From Cryptosporangium phraense (lineage in GTDB: Bacteria > Actinomycetota > Actinomycetes > Mycobacteriales > Cryptosporangiaceae), in contig NZ_VIRS01000043.1 of the NCBI RefSeq assembly GCF_006912135.1, positions 1 to 59,005 on the forward strand: DNA of 59,005 nt, read 5' to 3'. Shown here piece by piece: positions 33,743 through 42,376 of the stretch. Both the position numbers and the translations under genes were made by a program. Under the pieces are notes generated by a model. It worked only from the letters and a program-made list of their open reading frames with translations. It did no database searches and was not told where the DNA came from. Numbering within the stretch: the first letter of the stretch is position 1; every line of letters begins with the position of its first letter.

Positions 33743-34888
33743 TTACCGCGGGGGCCGGTGGGCACCGATTCGCGTGATCGTCTCGGCCGCTTCGATCAGC
33801 AGGCGGCGGGCCGACCGGATGCCCGACAGCGTCTCCTGGAGGAGGTACTCCGCCGTCTCGGGACGGTCCCCCCACTCCGCGCCGAGGCCGATCACGTCCG
33901 GCTCCAGCCCGTACGGCAGGTACAGCAGCCGGAGCGCGTCGAACGTCTGGAACGGAACGAACACCCTCGTCGTGACGACCAGCACCCGCTCGCCGGCCTT
34001 CGGGCCGGCCGAGCGGGCCCACAGGTCGAACGTGTCCGACGTCTGCGGGCGGTGCGGAGGGCGGCCGGTGCCGGCCGAGTACGCGCGGGCCCGGAGGGCT
34101 CCGGACGAGTCCACCAGGTCGACGCGGCGCTCGTGGGTGAAGGCCGGGGGCGTGTCCGGGGCGTGCGTCGAGTCGCGCCGGGGCCAGGCCGGGCACGGAT
34201 CGGCGTCGGACGCGCACCCGCACACGAACTCGACCGCCACCGGGTGCAGCCCGAACTCGGTCTGGGCCGCGCCGACCATCAGGTCGAACTCGTCGGTCGC
34301 GCCGGGCGCGTAGGTGTCGGCCACCGGTTGCTCGGGCGGCTGCTCGGTGAGGAACCGCGGGCTGCCGAGGAAGCTCAGCTCGCCCAGGTCGACGCCGTTC
34401 CGTTGCAGCTGGGCCGCATACCTCGCGCGCAGCAGCGGGGACCGGTAGCCACCGCCGAGCACCAGCGTCCGGTCGTAGCTCCGGTGCCTCGGCTCGCTGG
34501 TGCCGACCAGCCCGAGCGTGGTCGCGAACTCCAGCACCTGCTCGCGCACCGCGTCGCTGAAGTCGGCGGTCCGGGCCTGCGAGCGCTCCCGGTACGCGCC
34601 GGCTGGGTCGTCGCGGAAGTTGAAGTCGTCGGCGACCTCGCGTTCGATCGCCAGCGTCCGGCGGAGGAGGTCGACCTGTCCGGCCGACAGGCCCGGAACG
34701 GTCGGCGACGCGACCCAGTCCGGCAGTTCCTCGTTCAGGTGCAGCCAGAGGTCGTCGCCGCCCCGGCGGTCGGCCGGGAGCCGTTCGCCGAACAGCGCGA
34801 TCAGCCCGGCCATCGCGTCGCTGAGCAGCCAGGCCCCGGCCGTCGAGAACACTTCCGCAGCTCGGTCGGGCACCCCGCGCTCGATCAC
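33743..34888 (-). CDS. Conserved-type hypothetical protein, 381 aa
   Basis: A soluble protein of unknown function. It has a central LVLGGGYRSPLLRARYAAQLQ segment, a Cys cluster CGCASDADPC, and a C-terminal Rossmann-like stretch ERVLVVTTRVFVPFQTFDALR followed by LEPDVIGLGAEWG. The latter two resemble DUF218/YdcF-type nucleotide folds, but the match is weak. No signal peptide or TM helix is visible. ATG 34888 starts the gene. It ends 38 bp before the murB start on the same strand, so cotranscription with murB is possible. Confidence 0.75.
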   Translation of the reverse strand: MIERGVPDRAAEVFSTAGAWLLSDAMAGLIALFGERLPADRRGGDDLWLHLNEELPDWVASPTVPGLSAGQVDLLRRTLAIEREVADDFNFRDDPAGAYRERSQARTADFSDAVREQVLEFATTLGLVGTSEPRHRSYDRTLVLGGGYRSPLLRARYAAQLQRNGVDLGELSFLGSPRFLTEQPPEQPVADTYAPGATDEFDLMVGAAQTEFGLHPVAVEFVCGCASDADPCPAWPRRDSTHAPDTPPAFTHERRVDLVDSSGALRARAYSAGTGRPPHRPQTSDTFDLWARSAGPKAGERVLVVTTRVFVPFQTFDALRLLYLPYGLEPDVIGLGAEWGDRPETAEYLLQETLSGIRSARRLLIEAAETITRIGAHRPPR

Positions 34889-34970
34889 GCCCCGAGGCTA
34901 GCGTCCGACGACCGGCTCGGCCGCCTCGACGAGAAGGCAGCACCGACGACGTCACCGACCGGGCCGGGGG

Positions 34971-36266
34971 TCATCGCCGGGACGGGCTGATCACGGCCTT
35001 GGTTGGGGGCGCGGGCCGCGGGCCGCGGAGATAGCGCCAGGGGCCGGCGAGCATCCCCCGGCGGCTCGCGCCCAACAGCTCACGCGGGAAGTCGCCTCCC
35101 GCCCGGAAGTCCCTGAACACCCGCGGGAGCAACCGGATCAACGCGAGGAGCACCCGAGGCTCGGACCGGATCAGCGCCACATAGAACGCGGTCAGCCCGG
35201 CACCATACGCCGCCAGCTGATTCCACAAGCCGTCCAGGTCAGCTCGGTGCACCCGCCGGACCAGCGCCGACGGCCGGTACAGCGTCGTCGCGCCGCCGCG
35301 CAGGAGACGACTGAACATCAGCGTGTCCTCGCCGCCCTGGGCCGGAGTTCCGGCGCCGAGCGCCTCGTCGAACCCGCGGAGCTTCCGCAGCGCGGCCAGC
35401 CGGAACGCCATGTTCGCGCCGAGGCCGAAGGCCGGCAGCGGGTACAGCGGGCTCTCCCCGCTCAGCGGCCCGAACTCGTCGGCGACGAACCCGCGCCCCT
35501 TGCTGTGGCCGCCGAACCGCTCGAACCAGACCTGGGCGTCGGTACGAAGCTCGGCCGGGACGACCGCGCCGGACACCGCCGCGGCCGCCGGGTTCTCGAC
35601 GAACGCGCGAACGACCTCGGCGACCCAGTGCGGGTCGGCGCGCACGTCGTCGTCGGTCCAGGCGACGATCCGCTCCCCGGGCTCACCAGCGAGCGCCGCG
35701 ATCGCCGCGTTCCGGGCCCGCGACAGCCCCGGGCCCGGCTCGACGACGTACCTGAGCGCCAGCCGCGGTGCGAACTCGTCGACGACGTGCCGGGTGCGGT
35801 CGCTGGTCGGCGCGTTGTCCACGACCAGGACGTCGAACCGGTCGAAGTCCTGGTCGGTGAGGCTGATCAGGCAGTCGCGCAGGGCGTCCGGGCGCTCGCG
35901 GGTGCAGATCACGACCGTGACCGGCGGGGCGAAGTGGAGCGCCCGGGTCCGTCCGGCCAGATACGGCGGCGTGCCGGTGATCGCGGTCAGCGCCAGGCCG
36001 TCGGCGGTCAGGTCGTGCACCGTGAGCCCGACCAGCGCGAGCCGCTCCCCGAGCGCGTGCCCGGCTTCGGCCCGGATGCCGGCCAGCAGCGCGTCCGGCG
36101 CGAGGTCGTCGGACAGGTCCAGCGTCACCATCGCCAGCGGCTCGGTGAACAGCCGGACGATCACCCAAGCCGCGTCGCGCCGGTGCCCCAGCGTGTCGAG
36201 GGCGTGCACGAACGGCAACGGCGCGGAGAGCTCGACGTCCAGCACGACGCCGGGGATGCGGGTCAT
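34971..36266 (-). CDS. Family 2 glycosyltransferase with N-terminal extension
   Basis: 431 aa. The GT-A domain begins near residue 115: VTVVICTRERPDALRDCL, VLVVDNAPTSDRTRHVV, AWTDDDVRADPHWV (DxD), and a distal GGEDTLMFSRLL acceptor-site motif. Residues 1-110 form an extra alpha/beta region (VVLDVELSAPLPFVHALD). This arrangement is seen in actinobacterial glycosyltransferases of unknown acceptor. No TM helix is evident. It follows the smaller GT2 gene by 9 bp on the same strand, so the two form an operon and probably act on one product. Confidence 0.88.
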   Translation of the reverse strand: MTRIPGVVLDVELSAPLPFVHALDTLGHRRDAAWVIVRLFTEPLAMVTLDLSDDLAPDALLAGIRAEAGHALGERLALVGLTVHDLTADGLALTAITGTPPYLAGRTRALHFAPPVTVVICTRERPDALRDCLISLTDQDFDRFDVLVVDNAPTSDRTRHVVDEFAPRLALRYVVEPGPGLSRARNAAIAALAGEPGERIVAWTDDDVRADPHWVAEVVRAFVENPAAAAVSGAVVPAELRTDAQVWFERFGGHSKGRGFVADEFGPLSGESPLYPLPAFGLGANMAFRLAALRKLRGFDEALGAGTPAQGGEDTLMFSRLLRGGATTLYRPSALVRRVHRADLDGLWNQLAAYGAGLTAFYVALIRSEPRVLLALIRLLPRVFRDFRAGGDFPRELLGASRRGMLAGPWRYLRGPRPAPPTKAVISPSRR

Positions 36267-36275
36267 CGGAAGTCC

Positions 36276-36881
36276 TCAGGCTCGCGCCGAGGTCCGTAAA
36301 TGGGGAGTCACGGCCTCGACATCGGCCGCCGGGCGGGCGTCCTTAGGGCCGAACCGCTCGCGCACGACCGTCACCAGCACGCGCCAGCCGTCGCGTAACG
36401 TCGGCCGGTTGCTCTCGCCGGTGAGGACCTCAACGACGACGAGGTCGGCCCGGCCGACCCGGATGTTCATCAGGGTCGCGACCTCAGGGCCGTCGCCCCA
36501 GCGGGCCCCTCCGACGTGGGCGGGCGGGAGGCCGAAGGCCGGGATCACCGTCCGGCGGAACGCGCTGACGCCCCGGCGCCCCTTGACGTAGTCGGCCCCG
36601 TTGTCGAGCGCCTGCAGGAAGGCCCCGATCTCGTTCGGGTCGGTCGAACCGTCGGCGTCCAGCACGACGATGTAATCGCCGGTCGCCGCCTCCAAGCCGG
36701 CCGCCAGCGCGTTGCCCCGGCCCTGGCGGGTCGGGCGGATCACCCGCGTACCGGGGGCGTCGACCGGGCCCGCGTCGATCAGGAGGACCTCGGTGACCGA
36801 GGTCGGCAGGGCAGCGAGGACGGTCGGAATGGTGCGGGCGTCGTTCATCGCCGGGACGACGACGCTGACCGTTCGCTTCAT
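36276..36881 (-). CDS. Small family 2 glycosyltransferase
   Basis: 201 aa, a minimal GT-A domain: VSVVVPAMNDARTIPTVLAA, VLLIDAGPVDAPG, RQGRGNALAAGLEAATGDYIVVLDADGSTDPNE (read in segments, with DADG as the DxD site), and YVKGRRGVS. It resembles glucosyl-3-phosphoglycerate synthases and dolichol-phosphate transferases but lacks their C-terminal half. It may need the partner encoded 9 bp downstream. The ATG is 36881. It is divergent from the YccF gene by 110 bp. Confidence 0.85.
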   Translation of the reverse strand: MKRTVSVVVPAMNDARTIPTVLAALPTSVTEVLLIDAGPVDAPGTRVIRPTRQGRGNALAAGLEAATGDYIVVLDADGSTDPNEIGAFLQALDNGADYVKGRRGVSAFRRTVIPAFGLPPAHVGGARWGDGPEVATLMNIRVGRADLVVVEVLTGESNRPTLRDGWRVLVTVVRERFGPKDARPAADVEAVTPHLRTSARA

Positions 36882-36991
36882 GGGTGCCCCTGCCTCGTGG
36901 TGTCACGAGGAGAGATCAAGTAAGGGATGTCCCTGATACTTCGGGCATTTGTGACGGCGGGCACATTGCTCCGACGCGGGACACTTGGGAT

Positions 36992-37414
36992 ATGAGTGTG
37001 ATACGCCTTCTGCTCAACATCATCTGGCTGGTCTTCGCCGGCTTCTGGCTGGCGGTGGGCTATGTGATCGCCGGGCTGATCTGCTGCCTGCTGATCGTCA
37101 CGATTCCGTTCGGTGTCGCCTCGTTCCGGATCGCCGGGTACGTGCTGTGGCCGTTCGGGCGCGAGATGATCCGCAAGCCCGGCGCCGGCGTCGGGGCCGG
37201 GTTCCTGAACGTCATCTGGTTCGTGGTCGCGGGCTGGTGGCTCGCGCTGGGGCACCTGTTCACCGCGGCCGCGCTGGCCGTCACGATCATCGGTATCCCG
37301 ATGGCCTGGGCCAACATCAAGCTGATCCCGATCTCACTGGTGCCGTTCGGCCGCGAGGTCGTCGACAGCGACCGGCTGGTGTTCGCGCCACGCGTACCGG
37401 CCGGTCAGCACTGA
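36992..37414 (+). CDS. YccF family inner-membrane protein
   Basis: 140 aa with two repeats of the YccF domain. Each carries NxIWxVxAGxWLAxGxxxxA followed by IGIP or TIPFG and a PFGRE motif: LNIIWLVFAGFWLAVGYV and LNVIWFVVAGWWLALGHL; WPFGREM and VPFGREV. Four TM helices are expected. The function is unknown. ATG 36992 is preferred over the longer open frame because it starts directly before the first helix. Its last 81 bp overlap the 3' end of the convergent transporter gene. Confidence 0.88.
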   Translation: MSVIRLLLNIIWLVFAGFWLAVGYVIAGLICCLLIVTIPFGVASFRIAGYVLWPFGREMIRKPGAGVGAGFLNVIWFVVAGWWLALGHLFTAAALAVTIIGIPMAWANIKLIPISLVPFGREVVDSDRLVFAPRVPAGQH

Positions 37415-38443
37415 CACCGTTCCCCAGGCCGTCGCCAGGAGCAGAAACAGTCCGACCGCGGCGGCCGTCAGCACCGGGTCACCGGTGCGGGCGGCCAGCC
37501 CGGTCGTCCCGGTGACGAGCGTGCCGACCGGGAACGTGAAGCTCCACCAGGGGAGCCCGAACGGGATGCGTTCACGCAGCGTCAGCGCACTCACCAGGAC
37601 CAGCCAGAACATCGCGAATCCCCACACCGGGAGGCCGAATTTCGTGGCGGCGGCCGGGTCGAGCAGGTTCATCGCGGTGATCGACTGGCCGAGCGGGCCG
37701 AGCACGATCCACAGCGTCGGAATCAGCCGGGCCGGGGTCGGGGCCTGGGTGAGCAGGTGGCCCCAGAGGTGGGCGATCATGAGCAGCGCGGCGATCAGGC
37801 TCGCCCCGAACATCGCCAGGCAGAGCGTCCGCAATTCCGGAACGTGCGGGATCAGCAGGGCGCCGTTGGCGGCCGAGACCATCGGCGGGACGACCGGCAT
37901 CAGCCAGCCGCCGAAGGCGGCGCTCTTCTCCGGACGGGTGATCATCCGGTACGGGATCGCGACCGCGGTGGCGAGCCCGGCGATCGTGCCGACGGTCCAG
38001 AGGACCAGGTCGATCGCGACCGCGGCCCGCAGGCCGATCCAGTCGGACCCGAGCAGCAACGTCCCGCCGCCGACCGTCATCAGCGCCATCGGCGGCGCGC
38101 CGTAGAACTGCATCATGACCGGGTCCGCCCGGTGGGCGGCTGAGGCCTTCCACTGCCATGCGGACGCTACGCCGAGCGCGACGAGCAGGATGGCGGCGGC
38201 GGCCCAGACGAGCTGCGCGGCGGTGCGGAGGCCGGGGGGCTGGATCGGCAGCCCGGCCGCCGAGATGGCCACGATGCCGGTGCCCATGACCGCGGCGAAC
38301 CAGTTGGGGGTCACGCCTCGGGGAATCCCGGCGGCCGGGTGGCCGGGCGCGGCGGCGGCCGGGTGGCCGGGCGCGGCAGCGGCCGGGTGGCCGGGCGCGG
38401 CAGCGGCCGGGCTGGCGGCCGGGTGGGCGAGGAGCGTGGTCAT
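37334..38443 (-). CDS. TDT/SLAC1-family anion transporter
   Basis: 369 aa with ten TM helices of the tellurite-resistance/dicarboxylate (PF03595) fold. Motifs are TPNWFAAVMGTGIVA in helix 1, MMQFYGAPPMALMTVG, VPPMVSAANGALL, and LPWWSFTFPVGTLVTGTTGLA in helix 9. Family members export sulfite, C4-dicarboxylates or other anions. The N-terminus carries a GHPAAAAP octapeptide repeat encoded by a 24-bp tandem repeat, giving a disordered cytoplasmic extension. ATG 38443 is 70 bp from the divergent LysR gene, the usual regulator partner. The 3' end overlaps yccF antisense by 81 bp. Confidence 0.9.
   Translation of the reverse strand: MTTLLAHPAASPAAAAPGHPAAAAPGHPAAAAPGHPAAGIPRGVTPNWFAAVMGTGIVAISAAGLPIQPPGLRTAAQLVWAAAAILLVALGVASAWQWKASAAHRADPVMMQFYGAPPMALMTVGGGTLLLGSDWIGLRAAVAIDLVLWTVGTIAGLATAVAIPYRMITRPEKSAAFGGWLMPVVPPMVSAANGALLIPHVPELRTLCLAMFGASLIAALLMIAHLWGHLLTQAPTPARLIPTLWIVLGPLGQSITAMNLLDPAAATKFGLPVWGFAMFWLVLVSALTLRERIPFGLPWWSFTFPVGTLVTGTTGLAARTGDPVLTAAAVGLFLLLATAWGTVSVLTGRYAWREHQPVAVDDLAAERHQ
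38331..38402. repeat. Three 24-bp tandem repeats inside the TDT gene
   Basis: Units 38331-38354, 38355-38378 and 38379-38402 differ by one base and encode the octapeptide GHPAAAAP, with further degenerate units outside. Keeping a multiple of three allows copy-number change without frameshift. Confidence 0.85.
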
Positions 38444-38513
38444 GTCGCCAGACTGCGACCGGCTTCGGCGGGGCGGTAGGGGCCGATCCGAGCTGAGCTC
38501 ATAGTCTGCGGTT

Positions 38514-39437
38514 ATGCCTCTACCGTCGCTGTTCGCCGACCTCGGCAGCTTCGACCTGCTGCTGTCGGTGGCGCGACTGGGCAGCGTCGGCCAGGCCGCG
38601 CGCGAACACGGCGTCTCGCAACCGGCCGCCTCCGCGCGCCTGCGCCAGCTGGAACGACGGCTCGGCGTCGCGCTGCTGAACCGCACCCCACGCGGTTCGA
38701 CGCTCACCGGCGAGGGCGCGCTCGTCGCGGACTGGGCCCGCACCGCGATCGAGGCGGCCGAGGCGCTCGCGGCCGGCGTCGGCGCGCTCCGGGTGGCGCA
38801 CGACAGCACGCTCCGGGTCGCCGCGAGCCAGACCGTGGCCGAGTACCTGCTCCCCGGCTGGCTGGTCGCGGTGCGGTCCGCCCACCCGGCGCTGGGAGTG
38901 ACGCTCAACGCGATGAACTCGGCCGACGTCGCCCAGCGGGTGCTGGCCGGCGACGTCGACCTGGGCTTCGTCGAGGGACCGGACCTGCCGGCCGGGCTGC
39001 ACGCGGAACGCGTGCACTCCGACCGGCTGACCGTGATCGTGGCTCCGGGACACCCATGGGGGCGTCGGCGGCGGGGCATCACGATCGCCGAGCTGGCGTC
39101 GACGTCGCTGGTGTCGCGGGAGGCGAGTTCCGGCACCCGGCGGGCGCTGGAGAGCGCGCTGGTCGGCTCCGGGATCGAGCGCATCGCCCCGCCGCTGCTC
39201 GAGCTCTCGTCCACGACCGCGATCAAGCACGCGGTCGCCGCGGGCAGCGGGCCCGCCGTCCTGAGCTCGCTGGCGATCGCCGGGGAGCTCGCGTCCGGGG
39301 CGCTCGTCGAGATCGCGGTCCGGGCCGAGCCCGGGCAACCGCCGCTCGGCCTGCGCCGAGAGCTGCGCGCGGTGTGGCCGATCGGCCGGCAGCTGTCCGG
39401 GCCGGCCCGGGATCTGTACGCGATTGCCCGCAAATAG
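38514..39437 (+). CDS. LysR-type transcriptional regulator
   Basis: 307 aa. The N-terminal winged HTH is FDLLLSVARLGSVGQAAREH followed by GVSQPAASARLRQLERRLGV. The effector domain follows from residue 93 (TLRVAASQTVAEYLLPGWL), with CbbR/CysL-like features such as LSSTTAIKHAVAAGSGPAVLS. It is divergent from the TDT transporter gene, which in other actinobacteria is the usual target, so it probably controls anion export. A partly symmetric CATA-N9-TATG site (38500-38516) overlaps its own start codon and fits a T-N11-A LysR box, weakly. Confidence 0.92.
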   Translation: MPLPSLFADLGSFDLLLSVARLGSVGQAAREHGVSQPAASARLRQLERRLGVALLNRTPRGSTLTGEGALVADWARTAIEAAEALAAGVGALRVAHDSTLRVAASQTVAEYLLPGWLVAVRSAHPALGVTLNAMNSADVAQRVLAGDVDLGFVEGPDLPAGLHAERVHSDRLTVIVAPGHPWGRRRRGITIAELASTSLVSREASSGTRRALESALVGSGIERIAPPLLELSSTTAIKHAVAAGSGPAVLSSLAIAGELASGALVEIAVRAEPGQPPLGLRRELRAVWPIGRQLSGPARDLYAIARK

Positions 39438-39486
39438 TGGCCGCCGCCGGTTGCCGCCGCGGGCGGGAACGACAAGGATGTAAGAC

Positions 39487-39933
39487 GTGCTGGAACTGGG
39501 TCTGTCGTTAGCCGTCGCCGCGATCGCGGTCGTTCTCACGGTTGCCCTGGTCACCACGTTCTTACCGGTCGGCGCGGGCCTCGGCGGCGTCGCGGTCACG
39601 TTCCTCGGGCTCTCCGGCGCGATGTCCGGCTACTCGGCCTGGCGCTGGGTGCGGTGGGTCCGCTCGCGCGTCGAGCGCATGCACTGGTCGGTGGTGGCGG
39701 CGCTGGGAGCCGGGGTCACGGCCTCCGAGCTCTTCGCGATGACCCGCCTGGCCACCGACCCGCTGGTCGGCAGCTACCAGCAGCTCTCCGGTCTGGCCGG
39801 GTTCAGCCTGCTGGCCGCGCTCACGCTCGCGATCACCGGCGTCACCAGCCTGGGCATCCACCACCGGGCGATGACCGACCGGGCCATCGACGGCTGGGCC
39901 CAGCGGCGCTTCAGCCGCCTCGTCGCCGCCTGA
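39487..39933 (+). CDS. Hypothetical four-helix membrane protein
   Basis: 148 aa. TM helices lie at about 4-28, 31-50, 68-88 and 102-124, with a basic loop WRWVRWVRSRVERMHW between helices 2 and 3 and a basic C-terminus QRRFSRLVAA. I recognise no family. The start is GTG 39487, with AAGGA upstream. It lies 49 bp after the LysR stop, so read-through transcription is possible. A long hairpin follows the stop. Confidence 0.72.
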   Translation: MLELGLSLAVAAIAVVLTVALVTTFLPVGAGLGGVAVTFLGLSGAMSGYSAWRWVRWVRSRVERMHWSVVAALGAGVTASELFAMTRLATDPLVGSYQQLSGLAGFSLLAALTLAITGVTSLGIHHRAMTDRAIDGWAQRRFSRLVAA

Positions 39934-39946
39934 GTCTCGAAAACGA

Positions 39947-39983
39947 GTAGCCGCCCCGGACGGGGAGTCCCCAGGGCGGCTAC
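39947..39983. terminator. Bidirectional stem-loop terminator
   Basis: GTAGCCGCCC (39947-39956) pairs perfectly with 39974-39983. An inner GGGG-AGT-CCCC hairpin extends the stem. It is placed between two convergent stops (39933 and 40001). Confidence 0.75.
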
Positions 39984-40000
39984 CGATTCCTCCAGTGTCC

Positions 40001-40456
40001 TCAGCAGGCCACCGAACCGCTGCCCCTCCCCCAACTACAGGCGTCGATCTGCTTCCCGGCCGCGTTGCGCAGGTACGCGGCATCACCGGTGTTGTTCCAG
40101 ATGTAGTTGCCGGAATTCCAGTACCGGTGGCTGGCCGTGTTGGTGCCCCGCCCGGTGTGCAGCCAGAGCGTCGCGCCGGCCTTGAGCGTCACGGTTCCGG
40201 TGAACGTGTAGACGTGGTTGGCCTTGTCGCGAACCGTCCAGCGGGAGAGATTGACGGTCGCCTTGGACGTGTTCTTGAGCGTCACGTACTCGGCGTTCAG
40301 GCTCGCGTTGGTGCGGGTGTCCTTGCCCGGTGAGTCGTAGTAGGCCCGGGTGAACGACACCACCGGTGCAGCGGAGGCCGGCGCGGCCGGGATGAGTACG
40401 GCGGCGGCCGGGATCAGCACGGCGGCGGCGGCCGAGGCCAGAATTGAGCGCAGCAT
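40001..40456 (-). CDS. Secreted lamin-tail-domain protein
   Basis: 151 aa. The signal peptide is residues 1-30 (MLRSILASAAAAVLIPAAAV, ending APASA). The rest is a single lamin-tail-like Ig fold: LNAEYVTLKNTSKATVNLSRW, TVRDKANHVYTFTGTVTLKAG, LWLHTGRGTN and GDAAYLRNAAGKQID. Two Cys (near residues 140 and 151) could form a disulfide. Bacterial LTD proteins of this small secreted type are common in actinobacteria and their ligand is unknown. ATG 40456 follows GAGGGG at suitable spacing. The signal peptide has a short internal repeat (AVLIPAA twice). Confidence 0.88.
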   Translation of the reverse strand: MLRSILASAAAAVLIPAAAVLIPAAPASAAPVVSFTRAYYDSPGKDTRTNASLNAEYVTLKNTSKATVNLSRWTVRDKANHVYTFTGTVTLKAGATLWLHTGRGTNTASHRYWNSGNYIWNNTGDAAYLRNAAGKQIDACSWGRGSGSVAC

Positions 40457-40708
40457 TTGTCAGTGCCCCTCGTCGTCGAAAAGCAGCGCGGAGGCGCTGA
40501 CTGTAGTGAGAGGCGCCGACTACCGGCGTCGGGCTGCCGGACGCATTTGCGTCACCGGCCGGAAGAAAAACTCTGGCGATTCAGCCCGGCCCGTCGGACC
40601 GCCCACCGAATCGCGCTCTGCTATGCGCCCTATCCACAGCGCGATCGCAATTTTCTCCTCCCTGTGCACAACGGACTTTTGGCCGTGGGGTTTCTTAGCG
40701 TCGGGGGC

Positions 40709-41158
40709 ATGACGAACGTGATTGCCGACGACGGCGTGCCGGTGGATTTCGAGCCCGACGCGCAGCACGTCCTGCTGACGACGCTCAGCGCCGTTCTCGC
40801 GGGCCGCAGCGCCCGCCCGGCGTACCGGATCGCCTCGCGCCTGCTGGAGCGCGAGCAACAGGGCTCGTTCGACCTGGCCCCGGGCGACTCGGTCCTGATC
40901 GGCGAGGCGGTGGCGATCGGGCTGGTGCTCGAGTTCCGACACAGCGAGAAGCCGCCAGATCCGGTAGCCGCCGTGCGCTGGGTGCGAGATCAACTAGGTG
41001 CCGAACACGGCCGCCGCGCCCAGCGGGTGGCGGGCCTGCTCGACCACCCGGACGCGCCGTCATGGACCGAGGTACAACCACCGGCCGAGGGAGAAGAACC
41101 GCTGCTCCCGGCCCTGGTGCTGCTACTGGCGGGAGTGGCCGCGACGAACTCGACCTGA
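40709..41158 (+). CDS. Hypothetical protein, 149 aa
   Basis: A soluble helical protein of unknown function. The first part (DAQHVLLTTLSAVLAGRSAR) and the middle (GDSVLIGEAVAIGLVLEFRH) are amphipathic, and the C-terminus is hydrophobic (LLPALVLLLAGVAAT) but short for a TM anchor. The frame is open upstream to 40457, but GGGGG before ATG 40709 and the drop in codon bias upstream favour this start. The minisatellite begins just after its stop. Confidence 0.6.
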   Translation: MTNVIADDGVPVDFEPDAQHVLLTTLSAVLAGRSARPAYRIASRLLEREQQGSFDLAPGDSVLIGEAVAIGLVLEFRHSEKPPDPVAAVRWVRDQLGAEHGRRAQRVAGLLDHPDAPSWTEVQPPAEGEEPLLPALVLLLAGVAATNST

Positions 41159-41159
41159 G

Positions 41160-42150
41160 CCGCCGCTCGTAGGAGGCGGGCCCCCCACGGTCCGCCGCCA
41201 CGAGCGCGTGTGCGGGCGGTATTGGAGGCCCGCCACTACGGGCGCGAGCCCGAATACGGGTGCCGCATCGTCGACGGACCCGGGCGCCAGACGGTCGACC
41301 GCCGCCGACGCGTGCCGCATGGCCCGCCACCACCGGCGCAAGTGCGGGCGCGCGGGCCCGGTCCGCGTCCAGACGGTCTGCCACCACGGGTCCGGACGCC
41401 AAGCAGTCGGCTACCGCGTGCCCGGGCCGCACTGCCGCCGCCATCACCGCGTGCCCGGGCCGCACTGCCGCCGCCATCACCTCGCGCCGGGGCGAGCGTG
41501 AGTCCAAGCAGGCCGCCGTGCGCGGGCGCGGGTGCCATGCGGTCGACCGTCGCGGGCTGATGCCGCAGCTTCCGCCGCCGTGGCCGCAGACACGGGTCCG
41601 CGTAGCGGTACCGGGTACCGGGTAGCCCGCCCACTACGGGCATGGACGCCAAACGGTCAGCCACGGGGGCAAGAGTTCAGGTCCGGACAGTCCGCCACCG
41701 TAGCCGCGGGCCCGAGTCCGGGTTCGGCTCGTCGTCCGCCGCCGCGAGCGCGAGTCCGGGTTCGGGTCGTTGTCCGCCGCCGCGGGCGCGGGTCTGGGTT
41801 CGGGTCGTCGTCCGCCGCTGCGGGCGCGAGTCCGAACCTTGGCCCGAATCCGGGCCAAGGCCCGAGTCCAGGTCCAGGTCCACGTCTTGGCCCGAGGCCG
41901 GGTCCGGGGTCTGGGTCCGGACGGTCTACCGCCACCGCCACCGCCGTCGCCGTGGGCGCGTGGCGGGCGGTCGGCCGCCGGGCGCATGTCGCCGGTCAAC
42001 CGCCGCTGGCACGGGTGCCGGGCAGCGGCCCGTGCGTATTGCGTCGCCCCGGTCAGTCCGGTCGGTCCGGTCAGGCCGGTCAGGCCGGTCAGGCCGGTCA
42101 GGCCCGTCAAACCGGTCAGGCCCGTCAAGCCGGTCTGGTCGGCCAGGCCT
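41160..42150. repeat. Degenerate minisatellite region, about 1 kb
   Basis: Several tandem arrays follow one another. A 33-bp unit is perfectly duplicated at 41413-41445 and 41446-41478. A unit of about 38 bp recurs three to four times (41690-41733 longer, then 41734-41771, 41772-41809, 41810-41847). Ten 9-bp units of the type CCGGTCAGG run from 42049 to 42138. The whole stretch shares degenerate phrases such as GACGGTCnnCCGCC. All six frames are largely open because stops are rare, and none shows a convincing start or family match. It is probably non-coding or a decayed repeat gene. Confidence 0.75.
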
Positions 42151-42376
42151 CGCAAGTGCAGCCGGCATCAGACGCCATCCGGCCGCGCCGGCCAGCCACG
42201 GAGCCGACCCGTACAAGTTCTGGCCAAGAAGGTCTGCGGGTCGTCCCGCGTCTACCGCCCACCTGCCTCAAAGGCGGAATCTCGCCGAGCTCCCGCCACC
42301 AGCCGACCGAATCACCCACCTCAGACGCCGCAGCCCAACGCGGAATCGCCCGCGAGAACCGTGTCCCCCCAAACGC

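Noticed and set aside
38500-38516. LysR box overlapping the LysR start codon
   Set aside because: Only four bases per arm are symmetric (CATA/TATG). Mentioned with the gene but too weak for its own entry.
41634-42155. Collagen-like minus-strand protein in the minisatellite
   Set aside because: The GLT triplets are confined to 90 bp, the rest is low-complexity Arg/Pro, and there is no signal peptide. Kept only as a finding.
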